Source: JBDIAG01 sp963835085 (GTDB lineage: Bacteria > Actinomycetota > Actinomycetes > Actinomycetales > CAWJMD01). Taken from it: a stretch of DNA of 64,000 bases. The notes beneath the pieces were generated by a model. It had not been told where the DNA came from and searched no databases. It worked only from the letters and a program-made list of their open reading frames with translations. The position numbers and the translations under genes were made by a program. Below are positions 53,133-61,330 of the stretch, piece by piece. The DNA lies in NCBI GenBank assembly GCA_963835085.1, contig CAWIED010000001.1, forward strand, positions 992,001-1,056,000, read 5' to 3'. Position 1 is the first letter of the stretch. Each line of letters begins with the position of its first letter.

Positions 53133-53852
53133 ATGTCTGAAACCTGGTCTCCTGATGAGTTCCTGTTCGCCTGCACGGTGGAGCCCGCAGTGTTCGAACT
53201 GCGCCCGGACTACCGGGCGATGCTGCTCGTGATTGACGGGCTCACCCCGTCTGCGACCTCCGCGGCCGCGGACGAGCTGATCGATGCCGCCGAGGCCCAT
53301 GTGCGTTGCCTCCTGGCGGAGAACCCGGTGGCGGAGCTGGCGCACATCGCGGCCTGGCGCGAGGCCTACCGCGCGTTCGGGGCCAAGCCGCAGCGCACCC
53401 GCAACAGCCTCGAAGCGCTCACTCGCCGCGCAGAAGCTGGATTGCCCAGGGTGAACGCGCTCACCGACGTCTACAACGCGATCTCTGTGCTGCACCAGGT
53501 GCCGCTCGGTGGCGAAGACTTCCACCGCTACGACGGAGCGGCACGTTTGGTGCGCGCGATTGGAGAAGAGGACTTCGATACCGCCAGCGGCGGGGAGACG
53601 GTCACCGAGCACCCGCAGCCCGGCGAAGTCATTTGGCGGGATGAGGCCGGAGTGACCTGCCGCAGATGGAACTGGCGGCAGGGCCAGCGCACCGCCCTCA
53701 CCGATGACACGAGTGCGGCGTTCTTCATCCTCGACGCCCTCGCGCCCATGACCGACGAGGCGCTCACGGCGGCAGCCGACGCGCTCGCCGATGCCCTCTC
53801 CGGTCTCGGCACCCAGGTGAGCGTGTCACGGCGTTTGATCGGCGCACCTTGA
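53133..53852 (+). CDS. B3/B4-domain protein (PheT-editing-domain-like)
   Basis: A 239-residue protein with the B3/B4 fold found in the phenylalanyl-tRNA synthetase beta chain: AHIAAWREAYRAFGAKPQRTRNSLEALTRR, then NALTDVYNAISVLHQVPLGGEDFHRYDG and RDEAGVTCRRWNWRQGQRTALTDDT. Stand-alone members are thought to hydrolyse mischarged aminoacyl-tRNA or similar substrates, but this one's substrate is unknown. It occurs with XRE-cupin regulators as a common two-gene module. ATG 53133 abuts the regulator's stop. Confidence 0.85.
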   Translation: MSETWSPDEFLFACTVEPAVFELRPDYRAMLLVIDGLTPSATSAAADELIDAAEAHVRCLLAENPVAELAHIAAWREAYRAFGAKPQRTRNSLEALTRRAEAGLPRVNALTDVYNAISVLHQVPLGGEDFHRYDGAARLVRAIGEEDFDTASGGETVTEHPQPGEVIWRDEAGVTCRRWNWRQGQRTALTDDTSAAFFILDALAPMTDEALTAAADALADALSGLGTQVSVSRRLIGAP

Positions 53853-53888
53853 TCGGCCGCAGCGCGGTTCGCCTTCTAGCCTTGGAGC

Positions 53889-54317
53889 GTGACCCGCGAC
53901 GTGGAGGAACGCAATCGGCGATTGTTGCGTGCCCGTGACGCCATGGACCGGGGCTACGCCGGCCCGCTTGACGTACGCGCTGTGGCAGCCGTAGCCCACA
54001 TTTCGCCGGCACATTTCAGTCGCTGCTTTCGCAGTGTCTTCGGTGAATCGCCTCATCGCTACTTGCAGCGGCGGCGGGTCGAGCGTTCGATGTTTCTGTT
54101 GCGGGAGAGTGAGCGCACCGTGACAGACATTTGCTTCGACGTGGGCTTCGGCAGCGTCGGAACGTTTAGCCGAACCTTTCGGGAGATCGTCGGGCAGACG
54201 CCCAGTGCGTATCGGGAAGGGCACGGCCCGATCGTGGCGCCGCATTGTGTCCAGCTTGCTGCCATGCGACCTCGCAGCGATGCCGGCCGCCGGGCTGAAG
54301 AGAGCACGTTTGGATAA
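53889..54317 (+). CDS. AraC-family regulator
   Basis: A 142-residue protein consisting almost only of the AraC DNA-binding domain: two helix-turn-helix units (LDVRAVAAVAHISPAHFSRCF and VTDICFDVGFGSVGTFSRTFREIVGQTPSAYR). There is no sensor domain. It sits 64 bp before a VOC-family gene, and this pair is a frequent mobile module. The GTG start is 37 bp after the B3/4 gene. Confidence 0.88.
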   Translation: MTRDVEERNRRLLRARDAMDRGYAGPLDVRAVAAVAHISPAHFSRCFRSVFGESPHRYLQRRRVERSMFLLRESERTVTDICFDVGFGSVGTFSRTFREIVGQTPSAYREGHGPIVAPHCVQLAAMRPRSDAGRRAEESTFG

Positions 54318-54380
54318 GCAACCCCAGGTGACCGCTATCTAGGATCGGGGCAGCCCACAAGAACGGAGCCCTAGAACACA

Positions 54381-54797
54381 ATGATCACCGCACTGAACGT
54401 CACGACCATCTATGTCCTGGACAAGGATGAGGCACTCGACTTCTACGTCAACAAGCTGGGCCTTGAGAAGGGTAATGACGTACAGCAAGGCGACTACCGC
54501 TGGCTGACCGTTCGCGTCCCCGGCCAGGGGACGACGGAGATCTCACTTGAGCAACCAGGCCCGCCGCTGCACGATGCAGAGACGGCAGACCAGATTCGCG
54601 AGTTGATCACCAAGGGTGCTCTCGGCGGTGGCCTCGTCTTCATCACGGACGACGCACGGGCGATGTACGACACGCTCCGCGAACGGGGTGTCACCGATTT
54701 CACCCAGGAGCCGACCGATCACTTTTACGGCACCGACATGGGCGTTCGAGACCCCTTCGGCAACGCCATTCGGATTCTGCAGCAGGGAAAGTTCTGA
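54381..54797 (+). CDS. VOC-family (glyoxalase/bleomycin-resistance fold) protein
   Basis: A 138-residue vicinal-oxygen-chelate protein with paired beta-alpha-beta units (TTIYVLDKDEALDFYVNKLGLEKG and YGTDMGVRDPFGNAIRILQ). The glutamates in TEISLEQPG and the C-terminal RDPFGN region are in metal-ligand positions, though the full ligand set is not certain. It could be a dioxygenase, lyase or antibiotic-binding protein. It is paired with the AraC-type regulator upstream. Confidence 0.87.
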   Translation: MITALNVTTIYVLDKDEALDFYVNKLGLEKGNDVQQGDYRWLTVRVPGQGTTEISLEQPGPPLHDAETADQIRELITKGALGGGLVFITDDARAMYDTLRERGVTDFTQEPTDHFYGTDMGVRDPFGNAIRILQQGKF

Positions 54798-54924
54798 ATG
54801 CATGGTGCATCAGTTCTCCTTGAGCGCGAAGTGCGGTTCTGCCGCCTCCAAGCGTGGTACCGCGATACCCAGCCGTCGCGCTTCAGCCAGGGTGTCGCGA
54901 CAGATCGCACGCGGTTCCGCTGTG

Positions 54925-55764
54925 TCAGGGTCGGAGTGCGCCTGAAGCGATCGGCCCGCTAGCGCGATGTGGCTTGTCGTCCAGGCGAGCGCGGGCCATC
55001 AACCGGCCGGGCGCGCGGAACAGCGCGACAGCGCTACGGTGCCGGCGGAGGTCGATGCCGCGGGCTTCGAGGAGCGGCAGAAGCTCGCGGGTAGCCTGCA
55101 GTGCCTCGCGTAGGTCGTCGGTTGCCCCGACCAGCTTGGCCAACGAGCCCACCCTCAAGCCTTGGGAGTGTATGCCGGCATCCGACGCGAAATGGATCCA
55201 CAGCCAACCGCGGAAATCGGGCTGCTCCTTGACTCTGAACCCGGCTTGGCGAAACACCTGACGCACCATCCGCTCCCGTTCATTCGGCGGCTCGCCCAAG
55301 GTGCCGAAGGTGACCGAGCGCAGCAAGGCTCCGCGGAGCACGCCATCCTCGCCGAAGCCACCGCCGGCCCCTGGAAAGCCCCAGGCGACCTGCTCTGCGG
55401 AGAGGGGGGCGATCGCGGCGACTGGTTCGGACCAGATGTTGCCGAAGACGAGCACGGTGGCGTGGCCGACATGTGATGCCAAGAAGTCCGCGGCTTCCTC
55501 GAGGCGATAGTGCGCCACGCTCAGCACGATGAGGTCGAAGTCGTGCTCCGGCTCCAGCGTCTCCCTATACCGCACAGGCCAGCTCTGGACGATCCGCTGC
55601 CCCCATATCCGCCGTCGTGCATCGAGCAGATCGAGGTCTATCGCCTCCCCATACGCCGCCGCACGGCCCGGCCGCACGTAGAACTCGACCTCATGCCCGG
55701 CCTGTTCCAGGGCCCAGCCGTAGCTGGTGGCGATCACGCCTCGACCGAACATCAGGATCTTCAT
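54925..55764 (-). CDS. Ketopantoate reductase (PanE/ApbA)-family protein
   Basis: A 279-residue NAD(P)-dependent reductase-like protein. The Rossmann loop is MKILMFGRGVIATSYGWAL (GRGVIA, a variant of GxGxxG), followed by YVRPGRAAAYGE and FDLIVLSVAHYRLEEAADFL. A C-terminal helical domain follows. It lacks clear 2-ketopantoate residues, so another 2-oxoacid or carbonyl substrate is more likely. It diverges from a TetR gene across a 90-bp region with two palindromes, implying TetR control. Confidence 0.8.
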   Translation of the reverse strand: MKILMFGRGVIATSYGWALEQAGHEVEFYVRPGRAAAYGEAIDLDLLDARRRIWGQRIVQSWPVRYRETLEPEHDFDLIVLSVAHYRLEEAADFLASHVGHATVLVFGNIWSEPVAAIAPLSAEQVAWGFPGAGGGFGEDGVLRGALLRSVTFGTLGEPPNERERMVRQVFRQAGFRVKEQPDFRGWLWIHFASDAGIHSQGLRVGSLAKLVGATDDLREALQATRELLPLLEARGIDLRRHRSAVALFRAPGRLMARARLDDKPHRASGPIASGALRP

Positions 55765-55791
55765 GTTGATGCCCTACTGATAGAGTTCAAG

Positions 55792-55832
55792 TGGAGATTA
55801 TCTCCAATAAGCAAGATATGGAGACTGTCTCC
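55792..55832. promoter_or_regulatory. Paired TetR operators between the PanE-like and TetR genes
   Basis: TGGAGATTATCTCCA (55792-55806) and GGAGACTGTCTCC (55820-55832) are palindromes with the same half-site GGAGA. Their centres are 27 bp apart. They lie between divergent start codons and probably control both genes. Confidence 0.88.
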
Positions 55833-55854
55833 GCTTGTCAACGCGAGGGATCTC

Positions 55855-56442
55855 ATGACCAGCTCCAAGCCGCTACGCGCCGACGCTCGCCGCAACCGCG
55901 ACGCCCTGATCGCGCGGGCCCGCGAGATCTTCGACGCCGGAGATGACGACGTGCGCTTCGACGACTTCGCCGGCATGGCCGGCGTGGGCATTGGCACGCT
56001 CTACCGCCACTTCCCGACGCGGGAGGCGCTGGCCGCGGCGGTCTATCGGCAGGAGGTCGCGATCCTCTGCGAGCTCGCCAGTCGGCTGCACGCCACGCTG
56101 CCACCGGGGGAGGCGCTGGCGGCCTTCCTGCGCAGCATGGTCGACCACATCGATGCCCATCAACGTCTCGCTCGCAGGCTCGCCGCGCTCCTGGCGGCTG
56201 CCCCGGACGAGATGGCGCGGAGCGGCCAGGACCTGGAGCAGGCGGTGGCCGACCTGGTGGCTGCCGCCGTGGAGGACGGGGCCATCCGGGACGACGTCCC
56301 GGCCGGTGCCGTGATGATGGCTCTCCACGGCATCGGCGCGGCTCACAGCCGCCCGGACTGGCGGGCGGAAGCCGACGCCGTCATCACCCTCGTGCTCGAT
56401 GGGCTGCGCCAGGACAATCGGCGACGGACAGATGGGCGATGA
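55855..56442 (+). CDS. TetR-family regulator
   Basis: A 195-residue repressor with the N-terminal helix-turn-helix RADARRNRDALIARAREIF then DDFAGMAGVGIGTLYRHFPTREALAAAVY. The ligand domain is of the SACE_7040/YcdC-like C-terminal type. ATG 55855 has GAGGGA upstream; the open frame continues upstream through the operators without a ribosome site. Confidence 0.92.
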   Translation: MTSSKPLRADARRNRDALIARAREIFDAGDDDVRFDDFAGMAGVGIGTLYRHFPTREALAAAVYRQEVAILCELASRLHATLPPGEALAAFLRSMVDHIDAHQRLARRLAALLAAAPDEMARSGQDLEQAVADLVAAAVEDGAIRDDVPAGAVMMALHGIGAAHSRPDWRAEADAVITLVLDGLRQDNRRRTDGR

Positions 56443-56692
56443 CGACCCTGAGCATGAAGATCGGCATCGCGGAGATGTGCTGCCGCTCCGGGCGCCGGCC
56501 CGGCTGACGGCGCCAGCGCTGTCCTGGCTCTTTGCGCACGTCACGCCCGCGCGCGTCAGCTTAGAGGCGCATTCCGATCCCGATGCCGAGGAGCCGCGCG
56601 CGGTGTGCCGCGACACCTTGGCGGAGGCGCATCGTCGGCAGGTCGCGGTGCCCCGGCTCGCAGCCGCGGAGATCTATTTCAAGGAGAGGTGA
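56399..56692 (+). pseudogene. Uncertain reading frame after TetR, possibly a decayed gene
   Basis: Bases 56443-56828 hold no convincing gene. A 97-codon frame ends at 56692 with VCRDTLAEAHRRQVAVPRLA and AAEIYFKER but starts inside the TetR gene in another frame. A separate ATG at 56439 overlaps the TetR stop (ATGA) and runs only 22 codons. Together they could be two frameshifted parts of one lost gene coupled to TetR. No family is recognised. Confidence 0.25.
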
Positions 56693-56828
56693 CCGCACAG
56701 GGCAGAGTCCCAGAACGCGACACGCCCAAGGCTCGCCGAGCCACCGCTCGCACACTGCGAAGCGCATGACTGGATGCTCCGCGTTCGGGCACCGCCTGCG
56801 TCCTGCCTCGACGCGTGATGCGCGAGTC

Positions 56829-57500
56829 TCAGTGCGGCGCAACGAGTCCCGAGATGATGATGTCTATGCCGGCGAGGAACTCCACGCGGTCATCATGGAC
56901 TCGCAACTGGCCAGCTATCCGTCTGACGAACGGATACTCGGTCGGGTTGAGGCTTTCCCAGCGGTCGGCGACCGTGCCGACGAAGTCCTCGCGCTTGTAG
57001 TGCACAGCAAGGGAGTGCGTGTTCACCGCATTCTGGCTTCCCACGCCGACGATGTAGCTCACCAAGGTTGAAACGGCCGTGAAAAGGGACTTCTCAGGAA
57101 CCCCCAACTCTTCGACCGGGCGTCCGACCTGTTCCCAGAGCTGCGCCATGGCAGGTTGCCACGGTGTGGCGAACAACTGGGGGCCTAGCCACGGATGGGT
57201 TTCGATGGCGGTGAAGACGCCGAGGGCGACGGCGTGAATGGCGACTCGTGGCGGTGTCCCCGGCGCCGGCGTCGTCAGCGCCCGGATGAGGGTGGTCATC
57301 GTGGCCGCGACCAGAAGCTCTTCCTTGTTCGATATGTGCCACTGGATGGCGCCGTGGCCTGTCTCCAGCTTGAGGGCCAGCGAGCGGAAAGTGAGTCCGC
57401 TCTCGCCCCCCGCGTCGAGGAGCTCGATTGCGGCGTCGACGATCCGATCACGAGTGAGCCCGGGCGATCGGGCGCCCGAGGCGCGACTCGTCGTTGCCAT
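56829..57500 (-). CDS. TetR-family regulator with TetR-type C-terminal domain
   Basis: A 223-residue repressor: LTRDRIVDAAIELLDAGGESGLTFRSLALKLETGHGAIQWHISNKEELL at the N-terminus, then a helical ligand-binding domain (WLGPQLFATPWQPAMAQLW; STLVSYIVGVGSQNAVN). Helix alpha-1 and the AIQWH recognition helix are like TetR-class-C regulators. MATTSR at 57500 is chosen; the frame continues upstream into the operator region without support. It diverges from a TetX-like monooxygenase gene. Confidence 0.91.
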   Translation of the reverse strand: MATTSRASGARSPGLTRDRIVDAAIELLDAGGESGLTFRSLALKLETGHGAIQWHISNKEELLVAATMTTLIRALTTPAPGTPPRVAIHAVALGVFTAIETHPWLGPQLFATPWQPAMAQLWEQVGRPVEELGVPEKSLFTAVSTLVSYIVGVGSQNAVNTHSLAVHYKREDFVGTVADRWESLNPTEYPFVRRIAGQLRVHDDRVEFLAGIDIIISGLVAPH

Positions 57501-57520
57501 GAACCCATCTTGACACGTCC

Positions 57521-57556
57521 GGTACGTCGTACCACGATTTCCTGGTACGACGTACC
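57521..57556. promoter_or_regulatory. Paired TetR operators upstream of the TetX-like gene
   Basis: GGTACGTCGTACC (57521-57533) and CTGGTACGACGTACCAG (57542-57558, core 57544-57556) are perfect palindromes built on GGTACG. Their centres are 23 bp apart. They lie between the divergent TetR and monooxygenase genes. Confidence 0.9.
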
Positions 57557-57604
57557 AGAAAGGTGTGTGCGCGCCACCAGATCGTCGATTCGGGAGGGAC
57601 CTTC

Positions 57605-58738
57605 GTGACAACACCTGTAACGATCATCGGAGCCGGCCTCGGCGGTCTGACTCTCGCCCGAGTCCTTCACCTGCAGGGCATCCCGGTGCGCATCTATGAA
57701 GCGGAGCCCACGGCCGAAACGCGTCCTCAGGGTGGCCAACTCGACCTGCATGAGTACAACGGTCAGCTCGCTCTCGCGGACGCAGGATTGACCGCGGAGT
57801 TCCCCGCGATCATCCATCTGGGCGGCGAAGCGACGCACGTGCTCGCTCCGCAGGGCGCCTACCTTCTGGACGAGCCCGACGACGGAAAGGGTGGTCGTCC
57901 GGAGGTTCTGCGTGGCGATCTGCGACGGGTCCTGCTCGAGTCCCTTCCCGAGGGGACGATTCACTGGGGCAAGAAGCTCACCGGCGTCGAGCCACTCGGC
58001 GACGGCCGGCACACCGTGACCTTCGCGGACAGCACGACGGAGACTACTGAGCTTCTCGTCGGTGCCGACGGTGCGTGGTCGAAGGTCCGCCCGCTGGTGT
58101 CGACCGCCGAACCTGACTACGTGGGCACGTCATTCATCGAGACTTACCTGTACGACGCCGACCGGCGGCACCCTGCCGCGGCCGAGGCGGTCGGAGCAGG
58201 TGCCCTTTTCGCCCTCGCTCCGGGCAAGGGCATCCTGGCCCACCGGGAGCCGGAGGGCGTTCTGCACACCTATGTGGCGCTGAACAAGCCGCAGGAGTGG
58301 ATGGCCGACGTCGACTTCACGCACTCTGCGGCGGCGACTGCCCGGGTGGCGGCCGAGTTCGACGGATGGGCGCCCGAACTCACCGCCCTCATCACCGACG
58401 GCGACACACCTCCCGTCCTCCGAGCCATCTATGCACTGCCCATCGGACACTGCTGGGACCGGGTGCCCGGCGTGACGCTGATCGGTGACGCCGCGCATCT
58501 CATGTCTCCCTTCGCCGGCGAAGGCGCCAACCTCGCCATGTTCGACGGCGCTGAACTCGGTAAGGCCATCGCCGCCCACCGCAATGACGTGGAAGCGGCC
58601 CTGGCGGCGTACGAGGCGGCGCTCTTCCTGCGGAGCGAGCAGTTCGCCATGGAGTCCGAAGAGAACCACAGTCGCCTCTTCGACGACCAAGCACCGGCAG
58701 GTCTGCTCGCCCTCTTTGCCGCCGGTCACGCCGAATGA
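57605..58738 (+). CDS. FAD-dependent monooxygenase, TetX-like
   Basis: A 377-residue class A flavin monooxygenase: IIGAGLGGLTLARVLHLQG (FAD), RGDLRRVLLESL, LLVGADGAWSKVRPLV and VTLIGDAAHLMSPFAGEGAN. The last motif and the overall length are close to TetX-type tetracycline-inactivating enzymes, and the TetR partner strengthens the comparison. Many aromatic hydroxylases share these features, so the substrate is unproven. GTG 57605 is preceded by GGGAGGGA. It shares a transcript with the SGNH hydrolase gene. Confidence 0.88.
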   Translation: MTTPVTIIGAGLGGLTLARVLHLQGIPVRIYEAEPTAETRPQGGQLDLHEYNGQLALADAGLTAEFPAIIHLGGEATHVLAPQGAYLLDEPDDGKGGRPEVLRGDLRRVLLESLPEGTIHWGKKLTGVEPLGDGRHTVTFADSTTETTELLVGADGAWSKVRPLVSTAEPDYVGTSFIETYLYDADRRHPAAAEAVGAGALFALAPGKGILAHREPEGVLHTYVALNKPQEWMADVDFTHSAAATARVAAEFDGWAPELTALITDGDTPPVLRAIYALPIGHCWDRVPGVTLIGDAAHLMSPFAGEGANLAMFDGAELGKAIAAHRNDVEAALAAYEAALFLRSEQFAMESEENHSRLFDDQAPAGLLALFAAGHAE

Positions 58739-58758
58739 ATAGCAAGGAGGAGCCCACG

Positions 58759-59958
58759 ATGAGCGAACACACCACTCCCGCCGGCCGGAGTTGGGTGCCG
58801 ACCTGGACCCAGGCCATGACGGACTTCCGCGGCGAAGATGACGAGCCACCCTTCAACGACGTAACCGTCCGGATGACGCTGCCGGCAGGCCTCGGCGGCA
58901 GCGCCGTCCGGGCGGAACTCAGCAACTGCTTCGGAGATGAGCCCGTTCGGATCGGACGAGGTGCGATCGGCGTCGCCGACCGCTTCGTCGAGGTCGCCTT
59001 CGAGGGACAGCACTCGATCGAGATCCCGGCCGGCGAATCGCGATGGACCGACCCCATCGAGCTCGACGTCTGCCACGGTGACCGCGTAATCGTCGATCTC
59101 TACCTGCCCGGCCCGACGGCCTACGCGACGGCGGCCGGATTCACGTTCGACCGATCGACGCCGGGCGACTTCGCCGGCTCGCGCACGTTCCCGTTCGAGG
59201 GCTTGACGCCGGTAGAGGTCGACGCCTCGCGCGAGTTCCCGGCCATGAACACTGGCACCGCGTCGGAGCCCGACGGGACCGGCTGGTCGCTGCCCGCGGG
59301 CGGCCCCTTCCTCCGCACGATCGAGGTCGTCGGCCCGCGGCCACAGGCGGTGGTGGTGGCTCTCGGCGGCTCCAGTACCGCGATGGGCTGGCCTCAGTAC
59401 GCCGCGGCTCTGCTTCCCGCCGACACGAGGATCTCCGTCGTCAACCGGGGCATCTCGGGCAATCGGATCCGCCTCGACGCGCCACCGCAGAGCCCGTCCT
59501 GGGGCCGAGCCGGGCTGTCCCGATTCGACGAGGACGTGCTCGACACCCATGGCATCACCCACGTGGTCGTCGCCTACAACAGCAATGATTGGGGTCTCCC
59601 CGGCAGGATCACGTCTCTGGAGGAGATGCCGACGCTCGATCAACTGATCGCCGGTTACCAAGAGCTCATCGATCGAGCCCGGGCGGCAGGACTCACGGTC
59701 ATCCTCGCGACCGTCACGCCGCTCGACCCGGAGCTCGCGGTCGCCCCGGACAGAGAAGGCTTGCGCCTCGCACTCAACGACTGGATTCGCACCTCCGGCC
59801 ACGACGTCATCGACTTCGACGCCACGATCCGCTCCGAAATCGATCCGTCCCGCCTCGCAGATGAATATGCCGCCCCCGACCACACCCACCCCAACGTCAA
59901 CGGGTCGAAGCGTCTCGCGCGGGCGATGGTTGAAGCTCTCGCTCGGTTGCAGCTCTGA
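58759..59958 (+). CDS. SGNH/GDSL-type hydrolase
   Basis: A 399-residue esterase-like protein. The N-terminal beta-rich part (about 10-175) is followed by an SGNH domain: block I VALGGSSTAMGW (GGSS instead of GDSL), block II NRGISGNRI, block III VVAYNSNDWG and block V DHTHPNVNGSKRLA with the catalytic Asp-His. There is no signal peptide, so it probably acts in the cytoplasm. ATG 58759 follows AAGGAGGAG; it begins 21 bp after the monooxygenase, so they are one operon. Confidence 0.85.
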   Translation: MSEHTTPAGRSWVPTWTQAMTDFRGEDDEPPFNDVTVRMTLPAGLGGSAVRAELSNCFGDEPVRIGRGAIGVADRFVEVAFEGQHSIEIPAGESRWTDPIELDVCHGDRVIVDLYLPGPTAYATAAGFTFDRSTPGDFAGSRTFPFEGLTPVEVDASREFPAMNTGTASEPDGTGWSLPAGGPFLRTIEVVGPRPQAVVVALGGSSTAMGWPQYAAALLPADTRISVVNRGISGNRIRLDAPPQSPSWGRAGLSRFDEDVLDTHGITHVVVAYNSNDWGLPGRITSLEEMPTLDQLIAGYQELIDRARAAGLTVILATVTPLDPELAVAPDREGLRLALNDWIRTSGHDVIDFDATIRSEIDPSRLADEYAAPDHTHPNVNGSKRLARAMVEALARLQL

Positions 59959-60206
59959 CTGGCGGATTTTCCGGCTACCAAGCTGTGGAGTCAGTGACGC
60001 ATGGGGCGACTCGCTCATCATCGCGGTAGCAGCGCATGCGATCTATAGTGCGGTCGAGGGGAGAGGTCTCGGCCCGCATGATGAGCAGAACCGGTACCGC
60101 ATGATTTCGAGGGATCTGAGCCTCAGGGACAAGAAGCGACGAGGTCCAGGAGAGAGTGCTTCTCAGCTAGGTTCTTTGTCCGACTGAAAGGATGTGAACC
60201 TCTGGC

Positions 60207-61127
60207 TCATGCGCTGGCCGCCAGCAGGTGACGCAAAGCGTCTTCGGCTTTGTCCGGCTCTCGGCCCGAACCGGCGAAGGCATCGAGTACGCCCTGTGCC
60301 CGGGACACGAAACGGATGCCGCCGTCGACGTCGACACGCGCGAGCTCGTCGCTCCCGGGAGAGATCAGCAGCACTCCCCGGCCAGGAGTCGTCTCTTCGA
60401 GGCCGAGTTCCTCCACCACCCGAGAGGGATCCGCTACGTAGATCACCGGGTTCACAACCGCTGCGGTGGCTCGATCTTCGCGGGTCGCGACCAGACCCGA
60501 AACCGCATAGTCGATGCCCGCCTCGCCCAACCGCCGCACAAGGGTCCGCCATCCGTCGTCAGCGACCACGATGCGACGAGGGACGTTTCGGTGGGCGATC
60601 TTGGCCGCGTTGCCCGCGGAGACGGCCAACGTCACCATGTCATCGGCATCTGCCTTCTCCGACAGCCACCCGGCACGCGCCCACCGCCCAAGCCACCGAG
60701 CGATCGTCTCCGTTGCTGTGTCGACTATCGCCGGAGACGACTCGGACGTGTCCTGGGTCGTCTCAATCGCTCCTTCGGAAACCGGCCGCCCGACATCACG
60801 AGTGACCGCATTCACCCCCTCCGTTGTGGGACCGAGCGTCTCGGAACCCGTAGCGGAGAAGGCTCCGCGGTAGGACTCGAGGAGAGACTCCAGGACGGGC
60901 CGCGCCGCTGCAATCGCCGTCGGGTCGCCTGCGGAGATCAGAGTGTCGCCGCTGATGCGATATCCCGTCGCTTCGAGAATCCGCGAGAGCGTCCCCCACG
61001 TCGGATCCAGCGTGCCCCGCTCAATCCGACCGATTGTCGAGGGAGAGAGTTCGGCGAGTTCGGCGAGCTCTTGGTGGGTGATCCCGCTGAGCGCACGGAT
61101 ACGTTTCACGATCGTTGCGGCATCCAC
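60207..61127 (-). CDS. XRE-domain protein with AbiEi-like C-terminal domain
   Basis: A 306-residue protein. The N-terminal XRE helix-turn-helix (IRALSGITHQELAELAELSPSTIGRIERG) is followed by a variable middle. The C-terminal half (GWRTLVRRLGEAGIDYAVSGLVATRED ... VIYVADPSRVVEELGL ... RFVSRAQGVLDAF) resembles the AbiEi antitoxin/regulator fold. The usual AbiEii nucleotidyltransferase toxin is absent on either side, so it is probably a solitary regulator. It starts at GTG 61127, and a perfect palindrome lies 18 bp upstream. Confidence 0.75.
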   Translation of the reverse strand: MDAATIVKRIRALSGITHQELAELAELSPSTIGRIERGTLDPTWGTLSRILEATGYRISGDTLISAGDPTAIAAARPVLESLLESYRGAFSATGSETLGPTTEGVNAVTRDVGRPVSEGAIETTQDTSESSPAIVDTATETIARWLGRWARAGWLSEKADADDMVTLAVSAGNAAKIAHRNVPRRIVVADDGWRTLVRRLGEAGIDYAVSGLVATREDRATAAVVNPVIYVADPSRVVEELGLEETTPGRGVLLISPGSDELARVDVDGGIRFVSRAQGVLDAFAGSGREPDKAEDALRHLLAASA

Positions 61128-61144
61128 ACCATCACCTCACGTAT

Positions 61145-61158
61145 TTGCGTATACGCAA
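61145..61158. promoter_or_regulatory. Palindrome upstream of the XRE-AbiEi-like gene
   Basis: TTGCGTATACGCAA is a perfect 14-bp palindrome 18 bp before the GTG start, placed for autorepression by the XRE domain. Confidence 0.8.
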
Positions 61159-61252
61159 TCCTAACCCAATACGCCGACCACACAATGGGTGCACCAGAGG
61201 CATCGCAAGCGATCGGTCGGGCCGACGGGGAATTGCGTCCGGACATGAAGAA

Positions 61253-61282
61253 GCCCAGGCGAGGAATCCTTCTCGCCTGGGC
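61253..61282. terminator. Bidirectional intrinsic terminator next to the tRNA fragment
   Basis: GCCCAGGCGAG (61253-61263) and CTCGCCTGGGC (61272-61282) form a perfect 11-bp stem with an 8-nt loop. CTTTTTG follows on the plus strand, and TTCTTC on the minus strand. On the minus strand it lies just past the tRNA 3' end, as expected for the original tRNA terminator. Confidence 0.9.
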
Positions 61283-61289
61283 CTTTTTG

Positions 61290-61330
61290 TCGAGCTGACA
61301 GGATTTGAACCTGCGACCCCTTGACCCCCA
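61290..61330 (-). tRNA. 3' half of a tRNA-Pro(GGG) gene (attachment-site remnant)
   Basis: The minus strand reads TGGGGGTCAAGGGGTC then GCAGGTTCAAATCCTGT and CAGCTCG-A: the end of an anticodon loop with GGG after a U, the 3' anticodon stem, the variable region, an intact T arm, the acceptor 3' strand and discriminator A. The 5' half is absent; upstream sequence (from 61331) does not pair. It is not a functional tRNA. Such displaced 3' halves mark the far end of elements integrated into tRNA genes. The Pro identity is inferred from the GGG and context. Confidence 0.85.

Noticed and set aside
56561..56842. Remnant of an IS3-family transposase on the minus strand (CERWLGEPWACRVLGLCP)
   Set aside because: The short likeness to the transposase motif SERRACRVLGQ is not followed by the expected downstream motifs, and no inverted repeats are seen.
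60207..61127. AbiE type IV toxin-antitoxin system
   Set aside because: Only an AbiEi-like protein is present; no AbiEii nucleotidyltransferase is encoded on either side.
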